Shown here one piece after another: positions 23,801-36,631 of a stretch of DNA of 64,000 bases; the stretch's first letter is position 1, and each line of letters starts with the position of its first letter. A program made the translations under genes and the position numbers. This DNA is from Erythroxylum novogranatense (taxonomy: Eukaryota; Streptophyta; Magnoliopsida; Malpighiales; Erythroxylaceae), in NCBI GenBank assembly GCA_029891385.1, contig CM057230.1, forward strand, positions 38,969,858 to 39,033,857, read 5' to 3'. The notes beneath the pieces are model-generated. The model did not search any database and had not been told where the DNA came from. It was given only the letters and a program-made list of their open reading frames with translations.

Positions 23801-25477
23801 TTATCTTACATCTCTTTGAATGGCTTTTGAGATTTCCTTTTGACCATCCATTTTATCATCCAACATCTGTATTCGCTGTGTTAAATGCTTCTTCGCAGCC
23901 TGGACAAAAGAGTGATGGAAATACATTCAACATCTATAAAGAAATAAACAATTGGGAAAGAGTTCAAAGCTAAATGAAAATAATCACATGTCTAAATAAG
24001 CTATAATGTCTACCCAACCCTTTTTTGAGGTCATTGCTCATGCTCACCTATCCTCACAGAAAACCATCCTTGGCTTAAAAATGGATAGAAGAAAATACAA
24101 CAAGAAATATTCATAAAGTATACAGAACTTGACTTTGTCAGAACTTACAGACAAAGTCTCCGACACCTGCTCCAAATGTTTTGTCAAGTTTGCAACAGCA
24201 GTTGCCATATTACGCTTTGTTACATACATGAGATCTGAAAATTTTATACCCTGATTGCCAAAATAATCATTAACAAAGAAATTGAGTCTCTTGAAAGTAC
24301 CTTGATGAGTTAGAATTCATGTAATATAAAAATAAAAGAATATAAAAGGTACAATCACAATTAAATAAAGTAATATACAAAATTATAGACTCTTGACTAA
24401 AACATGCCAATGAAAACACTTCGATATTCACAGCACATACCTTCCACCACATGTAACCATAACTCAATAAACCCAAGGTAGCAACAGGAACTATGAGACC
24501 TGAGCAGTTACCTGCACAAATCACGAATAAAAATCAGAAAATTCCCTGGACTTATTTCAAAACATTTTGAAAGGAACTATATCACTAGAATATACCAATT
24601 TGGCTAGAAGCCCCATTCAGAATTATTTGGGGCTGCATTCGATAACGTTGGAGCTCATTTTGCAACGTTTTCAGCTGTGTAAACCAGAAAGTTACTGAAA
24701 ATAAGTTCTAAAACTAAAAATAGTACCAGTGCGTAAGTCGCATACATCTTAGTCTGTTTAAATTATCCAAATAGAAAAATTACACAAACAAAATATAAAA
24801 CAGACTTACTTAACTAGGCCAGATCATTACTACCTGTTCGGAAAGAGGGTCAGGATCACCTTCTGATTGTCCACCAGATTTCTCTAATCTTCTAGTCAAT
24901 GCCTTCCAAACACATTAAACAAACCACAATTGCCATAAACAGATTGAATGAAACTCACAAGAATTTAAGTGAAACTATGATTTCCCTAAATAAGAATTTC
25001 CAAACAAAAAACACGTCAAGAAAATTTCAGTAGAACTGAGCTAAAAACAATAAAACAAGATGAAGCCTATTGAAGCGACTTTCTCCAGATTCATCGCAAT
25101 CATAAGCCATGCCAAACTCAGTTAACTCGGACATAACTAAGCAATGACTTTAAATTACACGCCACTTAACCAAAATAGAAATAGAAAAAACCGAAAATCA
25201 AATAAAATAATGAAAACCCAGCTAGAAAAATGAATATGAGAAATATCAACAAAGAGTAGTACCTGGAGATGACCAATCAAATCAGACAATTTACCATCGT
25301 TGGCCAGGACTGTAGCGGTGTAGCCTATACAACGACAACACAGGTCAAATTAAGAAAAGCAGCAGATGTATGCATAGAAGTCCGAGAAAGTTAAAAAGAT
25401 CGCAGGTGGTCGGAAATGGCACCTGCTCCGGCAAGGAAAACTATCTTGGAAAGTCCAATTCCAGATTGCATAGCCAT
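20838..25477 (-). CDS. DUF1664 family protein, 12 exons, 312 aa
   Basis: The function of this plant family (PF07889) is not established. Coding exons, written high to low, are 25477-25423, 25324-25263, 24902-24834, 24674-24596, 24511-24441, 24250-24149, 23899-23810, 23376-23302, 22882-22850, 21897-21811, 21299-21234 and 20987-20838. All introns read GT..AG, phases agree, and the total is 939 nt including TAA. The protein starts MAMQSGIGLSKIVFLAGAG. A hydrophobic stretch (about 7-25) could be a signal anchor. A second one, LIVPVATLGLLSYGYMWW (94-111), looks like a membrane segment. It is followed by SDLMYVTKRNMATAVANLTK, strongly typical of the family, and a helical, probably coiled-coil region (about 147-210). 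The C-terminal part contains GVLYLCNFVGGK and LTYPEVRTLPGLKEL. No break was seen, so it is probably functional. Alternative splicing cannot be judged from sequence. Confidence 0.93.
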
Positions 25478-25492
25478 GGCGGTGATCAGGCG

Positions 25493-25500
25493 AAACCCTA
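25493..25500 (-). promoter_or_regulatory. Telo-box-like motif upstream of DUF1664 start
   Basis: AAACCCTA on the + strand (TAGGGTTT in gene sense) lies about 15 bp before the start codon. Such motifs are common in plant 5' UTRs and proximal promoters; function here is inference. Confidence 0.35.
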
Positions 25501-25689
25501 GGTGGTCGGGCTGTGATTCCGGAGAGGAGTAATCAACTGTCCTTGGTGAGTGGTGAAGAATTCAACTCGGGCTGTTTGGGGCGGTCAGGTCGTAATGGAC
25601 TGGATTAGCTGATTTGGGTCAACTATTTAACCAGTGAATCGGTCCGAAAACTTGTACCAGTAAACGATTGCAATGAGCATGAATCGACG

Positions 25690-27063
25690 TCGCAGCGGAA
25701 CAAAATTTTTTAAAATGGCATATTAAATAAATTATATTTTGAATCTAAAATTTTATCCTAATAGTAAAAATTTTTAATTTTTAATTTAATATAAATATAA
25801 TCCAATATTAAATCCACTATTAATATTGTTGATGAATTGTCATATAATCACTCTTTAATATTAAGTTAGTACATATTTGTATAATAAAATAATTTTATTT
25901 AATTAAAATTTCAAATATCAATTTTATAATACTTGTCTCTATTGCAAAGTTTCATCTACATCATTTATGTTTTTTTTGTCATTCTTATTTAAAATTTTAA
26001 ATTATGAGTTTTGGAGAACTTTTAATATCTTTTTATTTCACTTGAGTTTTTTTTCTTTGACTTCACCAAAGATTTCATTCTGGTCCAGAAGTTATTATCC
26101 CTAAACTCAACCAACCTATGAATCAAAAATGTGTTGATTCTTTTTTCATTGTTTTTCAATAAGTATTCCATCAGATGTCAATTGCAAAGTTCAACCAAAA
26201 TAGGCAATTAAATGCCCGATTTGGCCCATACTTTTATTTATTTGATTTTTATATTGTTTCTTCGTTTCAAGATTCATACTTATAATTTCAGATGGCTCAT
26301 GTGCCTTTCAATAAATAAAGTATAAAGTTGGTGAATGAAGTTTTACATTAACATATGTATAAATTGTTAGATTTCAAAATGTTATATAAGTATATAAATA
26401 GAAATAATGAATTTGTTGCAATTTTCTTTATTGGGCTTTGCTTAAAAGCTTAAGTGCAAGGAAGTCAAAGCAATTCACTCAAAAGTGTCAAAGGTTCAAA
26501 ACTTACAAAAAAAGACAAAAAATTAGAGATAATAACAAAGAAAGACAAAGGATGATAAAATTAACATTTCAAATTTTAAATTTTAACAATTTAATTATTT
26601 AATTAAATAATATTATTATTTTTATTATATAAGTGTATGCTAATTTTGGATTAGAGAGAGATTACTCAAGAGTACATATTAGTCACATTAATTGTAGAAT
26701 TAACGTTAGGCTATATTTGTAATAAATTGAAATTTTATATTTAATTAAAATAATTTTTATTTTAACGATTATCATAAAACCGACTAATGTTTTAAATTAA
26801 AACATAATTTATCATATATTAAAACCTAACTTTAAGTCGAAGTTCCAAATTTATCAACTTTGTATTAACATAAAAATAGTATTATAGACGATAGGTATAT
26901 AGTGGTAAACATATATGATCCATATTTCTATAATCAATAATCAACATTTATTAAAACAAAAAAGAATTGTGATGTTGTGATGCAGTTAACAAGAGTCATG
27001 AATAATTGAGGGAGAAGAAGAAAATGTAACGATGGCATTAAGATGTTAATAGGGAGTTATAAA
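25690..27063. other. AT-rich intergenic DNA, end of H 5' LTR
   Basis: No gene recognised. The last 80-100 bp resemble the 3' LTR of old element H: GTTAACAAGAGTC and AGAAGAAAATGTAAC here, against GTTAACAAAGAGAGG and AAGAAGAAAATGAAA near 57008-57050. H may therefore begin around 26.7 kb, but its exact start is not visible. Confidence 0.45.
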
Positions 27064-30000
27064 TGTAACACCCCACTCTTGAGTGACCCGAACCCGATAT
27101 CGTTGGTGATATTTGAATCCGTGCCCCGCGAGGGTGGTGTACTACATCAGTCGATTAAAACTCAGTATACATTTTTTTTTCTTTTGAAGCTATTGATTTC
27201 ACGTTAGCGCGGCAAATACAGTAAGTAACTAAAACTCATGTTCATAATAAACGGTTCGATTATTACGGTCATCCAAGAATAATTTACAATCATCAACGAG
27301 TAAAACATTAAAACCATAATGGGCTCAAGAGAAATACAAAGCATTGTTATACGTTGATTGCGAACACAATTTGATAAGACACTAATGCGCATACCGGACC
27401 GATCCCGACCTCTATCCTTCACTTGCTTCTGATGACATACTCCGTGTCAACCGGGGTATTCTTCGAACCTATAAAATAGATGCAAATTTTGGGTGAGTTT
27501 TATGAACTCGGTGAAAACCATCATCGATGGTTCACTCAAATCATGACATTACATATGGCGTACAACATAACACAAGAGTATTCAATTAGCGATAATATAA
27601 CAATTTTACGATAAATAATAATTTGCGATAACATGTAACAGTTTACGATAAATCATGTCATCTCGTAATTAGTAATTTTCACAAAGCAATATTCATGTGA
27701 ATGCAATGCATATGTGACTCTTTCCAATTATTGATTGTTGCTTGAAGTGCTCATCAAGATTCGGTGGGGACGCGTCGAGATTTCTCCCCCGGGCTCGAGG
27801 CCCGGTCAGTATAGTATTCAGGGATAAATCCCCTCGGACTCAAGGCCCGGTCAGTAATAATCGCAACTTGGGTCACAACGTCCATTATCTGTTCATGCAT
27901 TTATGCATATAATGCGATACTCGATGGTTTCTGAGAGTATGACTATAAAAGCTCAAGATTACGAAGACTTTCGATAATCCGGTGATATGGCTATAAAAGC
28001 CCAAGATTGCAGGTTTCAGTTTCATGCGAGAGTCCAATCCAATACGGTGAAAGCATGCAACTTAATCCTATCTGATTCAAGAACCATACAATTCACCTTA
28101 CAAGTAGTTCCATTCAAGATAGTAAAGTATGTAATTCCATCCAATATGTTTCAAGAATCTATGTAAATCACCTCTCAAGTAATTCACATAGGCATTCAGA
28201 CATTCAGAATTTGAGAAACCAACTAGGTTACTCACCTGTATTTCCGAGCCAAAATCTGGCAGTCTCGGTGACGTCGGTGAACCGACGCTCCAAGTGTGAC
28301 TCTATAACAGTGACAATAAACAAACATTATCAATTGTTCAATCAGAACTATTTCAGAATGCACATGTAACACTTAGAAGATGCACAATGCATGATCATGA
28401 TATTCCCGGCCCTAATCTCATCTTTTTTCACAGAAAAATCCGTCCAAAAATTAGAAATCTATTAGCGCTGATAGTGCGCAAATCGGACCTCTATAGGTTC
28501 TCAATTAAACAAAACAGTGATTACACATACTTTTACCCGGACCCACACCAATTTTCCTTCCAAAAATCTCCAATCTCTCAGAAAATGAAATTCAATATTC
28601 TACGAATCCGATGCCTCAAGAATCAAGTCAATCGGATGTCGGATGGAAAAGTTATTCATGAAAGAAACCAAAATTCATATTAATATATAACCCTTATTTT
28701 CTTTCATTTTTCCTGATTTCCAACCAAACTTCCAACACCCATAACACTTTGCACACAATTCAAAAAACTATAAACCACGTCTCATTGGAAAGATCATGAC
28801 AAGCTCTACAAGTTTCATTTAGACCATTTAAAGTAATTCCACCCCTAAGGGTGTCAAAGACCCCATGAAAGCTACTGCTCACTCAAAGTCACTCAACACA
28901 GTACAGTACTTTGTAAATTCAGTAACTTTCCTTCTCTTCAGTCAAAACTTACACAATAAATATGCTCATCAAGATCACAATGTTATCTAAAACTTTCATG
29001 AATAGTCTAAATTCAAATTCAATGACTAACTAGGTCAAACAATTCAGTGAAGGTCTGCTTGCCTTGGAAGTACTCAAATTGGGCGTAATTTTTCAAACAG
29101 TATAACTCCTTGTAAAATGTCAAAAATTGCATACTTTATACCCATGAAAAGATAAAACACAGTACTACACTTCTCATGAAGGGCTTATAATCAAATTCTA
29201 TCATTGACCAATTCAAAACAGTCCTGCAAGTTACTGCCTGCTCAATGATCCAACGACCTAACTTCAGTCCAATCTTTGAAAACATCATAAGTCCCAATTC
29301 TGTTATCTAAAAATAGCATACTACATATCATTTTCAAGATAATTGTTTCCTCTACAACTCTTCAGAAGATCACGTAAGCCAATTCAATTCACAGAAATTA
29401 CTAAAATTGTTTCTAATCAGAATGTTCACAAAATTGACATTTCAGCTAGGTTTCCTTCAAATGCTCAAAATCAGTCAACATTACACAGTGCATATCTCCC
29501 AATATACAGATCGAAAAATTGCAAGATCAGTGGAAATGGAAAGCTAACAATGTAGGCTTTAACTCTCATTTAGACCATTTTCTCTAATTCCTTCTCAATT
29601 AATTTATACAAATCATCAAAACTCCTAGGCCAACAATCCGAATACTATTCACATAAGTCCCAGTAGTAACTTTCCAAGCCAAATTTCAACCTCTTAGAGT
29701 TACAATTTGGCAACACCTATTTCACATAAAAATGTAGCCAACAACCCAAAGTTTCATTGAGCACAAACCTCAACTCATTTGCATTCCTACACAATGAGTT
29801 ATGATCAAAACAGTACAGTAGGTCAAATATCAATTTTCCAGCTTTACTTCTCTATTCACTTCCTTTCATTCCAACACCCTTCCTACATCCATAAGCATCT
29901 CAATTGGACACAAAATCAGTCCCTATATCATGCCTACATTCACTAGGAATAACCACCATAATTTGGTAGCACTTACCTCTTACAGTTCATGCTAGTTTAG

Positions 30001-31347
30001 TCATCAATATACAATCCAAAATCAAGCTAAAAACACTTCAATCATACAACTTTCAAGTCATACTTAAACTTAGTCTTAAACCCAACAATTTAAACCATAG
30101 GTTTCATGACCTCCATGCATTATACATCATATATAATGAATAATAACTTCCAATCAATGCAACTAACTACTATGATTCATTAAATGCATACTCAAAGCAT
30201 AAGGAAAACTTAAACCATACACTTACCTATTCAAGCTTCCACCTTCAATTTCTTCAACTCTTTACTACTATTCCAACCTCCCTCTTTCTCTACTCTCTTC
30301 AACCACCATGCAAGTATAATCCATCAAGGAAAGCAAGTGGCTTAGTAAGGTTTGGATGAGGAAGGATTTACTTTGATGAAAGAAAGAAGAAAAATGATGG
30401 AGGAGTTTCGGATGAGGAGTAAAGAAGCCATTCTAAAAATCATCTTTCATCAATTGATTAAGGCATAAACGTGGACATCACTAGGCAAAACCAATAAAAG
30501 CCATAAGTGGACATTAAATGAAGGAGAAAGGTGGAAAGACGCCATTGGTTCCATGAGAAAAGAAAAGTCAACAAAACCATTCTTTATTCAAAGCCAATTT
30601 TCGGTGATGGAGAAGCTTCAACCAAAAAAATTTCCTTCTTTCCATCTTCTTATAGGCAACATCACCGAAAATTATGAGGTAAGAAAGCATTAAATGGAGG
30701 CAAGGTGGCATTATAGGATTAGTTAAACAAATGGTGAGGAAAAGTCAACATATTAATACTTTAATCAATTAAACCTAGTCCAAAATTAACCCAATCAATT
30801 CCAATGACCCTAATTACAATCCCAAAATAATGTATCCACTAGTGTAGTGGCATTAGATAAAAATTTTCGATACCGAAAATCAACCGGCTCTCCACTTGAC
30901 GATTCTTTTCCGGTCCGGAAATTTCTGGGAATTTTCCCGAATCATTTTTTTAAAATTACCGAAATTGCCCAAAATTGTAAAACATATAATGGTCCACTCC
31001 CAATAATTTTTCAAACACGAAAACCACCTTTTTCACAACAAAAACACATTTAGGCCATTTACCGGCGATTTTGCCGGTCCGGGAATTTGCTCCGGATAAT
31101 TCCAAAAAAATTCCTAAAAATCTCTTAAAATATAATTTTTCAAACCCAATAACCACGTTAATCGCAATAAAATGTCGTTTAGGCCCAATTACCGGGAATG
31201 TCATGTATGCATGTACAGTAATTTCATGTGCACAAATTCACTGATCACCAGTACCAGTATGCATGGACACTACTCATACATCCCAATTAATCTCATCTTA
31301 TGCCAATTTTACTATTTTACCCTTTCAGTAGAGGGTGGGATGTTACA
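27064..31347 (-). repeat. Element A left LTR (3' LTR in sense), 4284 bp
   Basis: It starts TGTAACACCCCACTC and ends GGGATGTTACA. The body is non-coding; short open frames occur at the same place in both LTRs. Blocks shared with element B LTRs include GATGGTTCACTCAAATCATG near 27524, a GGGACGCGTC block near 27767 and GTTACTCACC near 28228. It contains a duplication relative to the right LTR near 27780-27860 (two CCCGGTCAGTA copies). Confidence 0.9.
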
Positions 31348-31375
31348 ATTCCCCCCTCCTTATAAAAATTTCGTC
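31348..31375 (-). other. Element A polypurine tract
   Basis: The minus strand reads GACGAAATTTTTATAAGGAG then GGGGGAAT directly before the LTR. This is the usual second-strand primer context of Tekay/Del elements, and the corresponding part of element B is similar. Confidence 0.75.
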
Positions 31376-33667
31376 CTCAAAATTTTCAGTCAACAGTTCA
31401 CTGACAGTTATCAAATGTCCCAACGAGTCCTATACACTTTTTCCCTCAATAATTCATTTTCCCGAAAAGTCACAGAGATCATACTCAATAAATTATTCAG
31501 TCACTTATTTGACTAACTCATTATCACTCAGCACAGTCGACGGACTCTACAAGGCTGTCAATTGGCGATCTTATTTTCTTAGCTATCTCACTTGGCATTT
31601 TCAGAGTAGTCATTATCTTTAGTTCCAATGCTATGACTCAGTTCATTATTTCCGAACCTGTTCAGTTATCACGTGTTATCCATCCAGTCTAGGTTACTAA
31701 TATTACCTTATTCTCACTACCATCCAATACCTTTTCTCCAAAGAACATACTGCACTAATTCGTATTCCATTGAGTACATCTTTTCAAAGTGATAAATACC
31801 CTAACCTCCTTTATCTCGTCAGGGACGATTCACATTCCTTTGGTACCAATACAATAACATTTAGCTCCATTTTCCTATAACCAGTGATACTTTACCTAAT
31901 GCAGTCATGCTTTATATCCCATTGATTCTCTGTTCAAATTCAATTCTCCTTTAGACAATTCACTATTCTAAAGTGTTAACGCACTTTATTCGGATATGTA
32001 CTTAATCCATTCAGCTTTCCTGAGTCACTTTCCTTTTTTTCACTCATCACAGCCTCAAATCCATTATGGTCTTTGACTCGTTAGGCATTGTGCAAGGTAG
32101 CAAGATATCCTACAAAGAAATCGTAACTCTATCACACGATCATAATCAAGTATTTTTCCTGTTGAACATTTAAACCTATAAGCACTTAAATCAATAATCG
32201 CTTCATTCTATACCCACAGTTATTCAATTTCACTTTTCGCGTATTCCAACTAGAATGTCTAGCCTCGATTGTTCAGTTCCTTTGTTCAATCATTTGGGTT
32301 GGTTACCTGATATCGTTCCTCCAATTTTACTCGAATAGCCAGATGGGAATCACCCAATTGACTCCTGAATTCTTAACCTTTCTTACCTCTATCCATTACC
32401 ACTAAATCTACAACTTCAATTTTCCAGTAACACTTCACAATTACCCATAATCTACTTAGCATTCTTTGGAAATCCCAATATCTGTAATTGATCTGTACAT
32501 TGTAGCATTATCTGTTCACTATTTGAGTTTAATAAGCGAATTGTGCATTCATTTCAAAGATCGCTCGGTATTTATGCCTGCCTCTTTCCTCGAATTAACA
32601 CTATGTATCCCTATAGGAATCTAAAGTCTCCAAGACTTTAAACAATTGCGATGATAACACCAATACCATTTATCAAAGTCAATTCAATGTATCACTGTTC
32701 AATACTTTCAAACACATTCCGCTCATCATCATAATCACTATCATCCGCTTACCTCACATACTTCCCAATTAGGGTCTTGATGACTTTTCCAAACATCACT
32801 AAACAACATTCTACCTTCTCATTAAGTCCATAATTAATGAATTTACAATCCCTTTATGAAGATAACACTACATCACGTTATTGTCGGTTTTCCTTTAGGA
32901 CTTCTTATCTCTATTCATTTCTCTTTCCAATTGATTTTCGTCATCCACATTGATATATATATACTAGTACCTAATCATCTACTTGGACTTCCATCAATTT
33001 CCACGTCATTTGAGTATTTCACTTCACATTGCAATAGGATCATCTCAAATTAAAATTCCACTCATGTTATTGAATACTTTACATTTCCGTATACATAGTA
33101 CAGATAACCTCAATTTCACTTTCATACCTCTTTCCGTTTTTCCATTAGTCTTGCTACCATCTTTATGCTGTTCACGAAAGTCTCATCAGTTAATTAATGT
33201 CCTTATTGCTTTTCAATCATTCTTGACCACTATCTCAACTAGAACAATTTTTATGCCATAATTGCCATAATTTAAAGATCAGAATATTCCTTACACTAAG
33301 GTTCCTTGTGACAGTCACATAAACACTTTCTTTACCACTTATTCAGTAATCTATACCTTAGCATTTTATCTGGAAACCAATTAGTAACCTATACAATTCA
33401 TATTTTCGTAACACTCCTTTCCATTTATGCTAATCCTCAAATAAATGACTGATGCCATAATCATTATTCATTTCTTCTCCTACAGATACACTCAGTCCTC
33501 CTATGTCTTACTTTAACCCATTATGAACTTTACACTTATAGCCATTCACCGATCATCTCCTCTGTTATTTCCATGTATCTTTCACTTACGTTTCATTCAT
33601 CATGATCAACTTTACTGTCCAATAGATACTCCCAGCGGTAATTCGACTTAAGTGTGACAACTCTTTT
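31376..33667. other. Element A interior, left part, non-coding
   Basis: AT-rich DNA without recognisable gag, protease, RT or integrase motifs on either strand. Open frames are short and lack known domains. Confidence 0.6.
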
Positions 33668-36626
33668 TGTTGGGCCCCAAAAAATTTTTATTATTTATTT
33701 ATTTATTTATTTATTGATTTATAGATTTATTCGTTAATTATTTTTATTTTTCCTTGATTGCTTTAATTATGTGTTTATATAGATATTTTTATGTTGGGCT
33801 TGGAAATTAGAAGTTGGGAATTAAAATGAAGGCTTGGACCTAACATTGGAAAGTATGGGCTTTAGAAGATAAGTGGATTAGGGTAGAGTGGGCTTGTGAG
33901 GAGGAGGAGAGCCCAAAAGCTTTGAAAGTTAGAGGAGAGATCAAAACTATGTAGTTTTGAGGTAGGTTTTAAGTGGAAATATAAAGGAATGAAGAGAAGA
34001 GAAGGAGAGGAGCAAAGTGTCGTAAGTCACCAAAAGAAAGAGAAGAGAGCAAATCGTGAGCAAGGAAGCAAGAGGGTTTTGCCAAGAGAGGAAGGAGACC
34101 CATAGGAGGCTTGAAGGGAGGAAGAAAGGAGAGGAAAAAGGAAGAGAATCGATTTATTAGAGGTTAGTTCCATCTTTGTTTATGTTAGATTCAAAATGGG
34201 ATGAAATGGAAGTTAGGGTTTGTGTAGGTTTGAAGAAAGATAGAGAGAAATGTGAGATCTATGGATTTTATGGACTTTTAAGCTAAGGTTATGGTGACTC
34301 TAGCTTAAATATCTTATGGGTAGGTTAGGTTTAAAGTATACTTTTATTTTGCTTGATTTTTATGAATGTTATGCTTTCCTTTAGAATATAAATAGTGAAT
34401 GGAGTATGTTTTGATTGAAGGAAATCAAGAGAACTCCACTCACGACAAGGAGGAAGGGCAATCTTGAATTCGAATATCGACGATAGGTGGGTAACATTTT
34501 TATAGTTGTTGTGTAATAGGAAAATGCCCTATGTGTGCTATATTTGATAATTATGTGCATATTGAAAGGGTATTTCCTTTGATTTGAATGTAAAGTGTGA
34601 AACTATGATGATTCGAAAGTATGAAAGAAGCACGAAATGCTATTCTTGTGCTTGAATATGTGAGCATAAATGAGTTGTGATTGGGTAAGAGAGAACCTAT
34701 TTCGATAGTCACACGACGTTGACCCCTAGCCTTCTCCGTGAAATTTCGGGCCCACGAGATCCAAAAATGGACTCGTTGTGTTTACGATAAACTTCAGTTT
34801 ATTCGTTGTGTTTATGGAACTCTCGAGCCAATTGTGTGCATATCATCATTTTTGAGTAAATGATGCATATTACTTGTTTTACTTGATAAAAGATCTAATG
34901 TGATGCTTTATGTGATGATTTTGGCTAATTGATGATTTATGTGATGAAGTTGAGTCATTTGTGCTTTATATGATAGACTGAAAATGTTTTGAATTCTTTA
35001 TGTGTTGTGTGGCTCATTACTCGATGGCTATAGAGGTGTTAGCCACTGAGCCGTGTTTGCTCACCCCATTCTCCCTCCTCAGGTGCAAATTCTAGTTGAG
35101 CGCGGAACTTTGCAAGGCATCTAGCATAACTCAAGAAACTTTAGACACTTTTGTATTAAGTTAGTAACTAGCTTTGAATGACTTTATAAGCATATTAAGC
35201 ATTGAGCATCTCATATGTTGTATTTTGGTACTTGATTCATGATGGATATAATGAATATGCTGATATGTAACTAAAGCTATAATTGAGCTCTTGAATGATT
35301 GATAAAGAGATGAGAGCTCAGTATCTCTTCTTCATATGAATTTGTTATCTGCGATTTGTGCTTGCCTTTAAAAAGGGTACATGTATGAGTCTTTTGATCA
35401 TTAAGTTGTTGTTGGGTTTTGTCTTGGGATAGCTTGCTGGAAGTTGCAAAGGTTTATGAGTGGTGATAAGGAAAGATTTAGAGATAAGATTGGTAGTGAT
35501 CTGGAAAATGTTCACTGAATGTGCTTCAGTATTTTAGACATAACGTCTTCTCTAGTAATCCAAACGAGACGATTCTTATTTTGGATTAAACTAGAGATAT
35601 ATGGCTACATTTTGTAAGAAGACATCGAATTTCAATTCTGTGTCTAAGAGTCTCGAATATTGTCATGAAGTTAAGATTTGGGTGCAGTGTTGGTGCAGGC
35701 ACGAAAGTCTGATCCTCTAACTTTAGGGGCAATTTTGGGATTGTTAAAGATATATTTTGCCAAAATTGTCTTTTGAAAAGTTGTAGATATTTCTTTTATC
35801 TTTCCAACGGTATAAATTTTGTAAATTTTGGACATCTGAGTGAAAAGTTATGCATCTTCAAAGTGGGGATGTTCTGGAGAAAGGGCTCAGACGAAGTTAG
35901 GCTTCATTTTTTCGTCTGTGATGACGTCATCTTCGTCTGTGATGACGTCATCACAGACGAATTTTTGCGTCTGTGCTGACGTCATCACAGACGAATTTTT
36001 GCGTCTGTGCTAACGTCATCACGCATTTAATTTGCGTCTGTCTTGACATCATCGTCGCTTTTGTGTTTTGACCTCTTCCTTCTTTTCGCCATAACTTTTG
36101 TACAAACCTCCGATTTAGCCGATTTTTGAAGCATTGGATTCATAAGAAAATTTTCTATCTTTTTATACCTGATTGGTCAGTATTGTTTTTAATTTGAAAA
36201 AGGTGGTTTGAAACAAAGTGTGGCGATCGGTTGTCAAAGTCTGAATATACTTCACTAATTTTAGAATATCTTGAGCTATAGAGCTCCGATTGAGGCGATT
36301 CTTATTTTAAATTAAACTAGAGACCTAAACCTACAAGTTTTATGAAGAAACTGAACAGCAAGCTAGCCTCTAAGGTTTTCCAATTTTGACGCGAAGTCAG
36401 TAAAGTGTTCAGTTTTGACTATTTTGGTTATAACTTTTTCATTTCTGATCCAAATTGAGCGTTTTCAGTGGCGTTAGAATCGTGAGAGCATAAGGAACAT
36501 ATTTTATTAAAAAGCCTATCCAACTTTTCTATTACAATTTTCCCCTATTGTGGTGAGTTATGGGTCTTCTATGCTTATGTGTACTCGTGGGGTCCGAATG
36601 TTGAGCATCGGAGACGGGGTCCAACA
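33668..36626. mobile_element. Solo LTR D (2.96 kb) inside element A
   Basis: It starts TGTTGGGCCCC and ends GGGGTCCAACA, with perfect 5-bp flanking duplications CTTTT (33663-33667 and 36627-36631). There is no interior, primer site or second LTR, so it is a solo LTR of a family different from A and B. Within it lies a palindromic TGACGTCA array (about 35912-36059). The orientation of the parent element cannot be determined. Confidence 0.85.
35912..36059. repeat. Palindromic TGACGTCA tandem array in solo LTR D
   Basis: Three exact TGACGTCA sites lie at 35922-35929, 35943-35950 and 35977-35984, with degenerate copies near 36011 (TAACGTCA) and 36053 (TGACATCA). They are embedded in 21-34-bp repeats built from CGTCTGTG and CACAGACG. 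Positions 35932-35961 form a perfect 30-bp palindrome centred on the second site. TGACGTCA is a recognised plant bZIP/TGA and CRE-like site, so the array may be an LTR enhancer; binding is inference. Confidence 0.85.
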
Positions 36627-36631
36627 CTTTT

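Noticed and set aside
22809..24524. Several 60-84-codon minus-strand ORFs
   Set aside because: They are exons of the DUF1664 gene extended into introns, or pure intron sequence, not separate genes.
28387..28683. 98-codon + strand ORF present in both LTRs of element A (also 39079-39375)
   Set aside because: Duplicated only because the LTRs are copies. By eye the differences comprise about six amino-acid changes and four silent ones, which does not suggest protein-level selection.
35912..36059. CRISPR-like array
   Set aside because: Repeats are palindromic and nearly contiguous without unique spacers, in a plant LTR. No cas genes.
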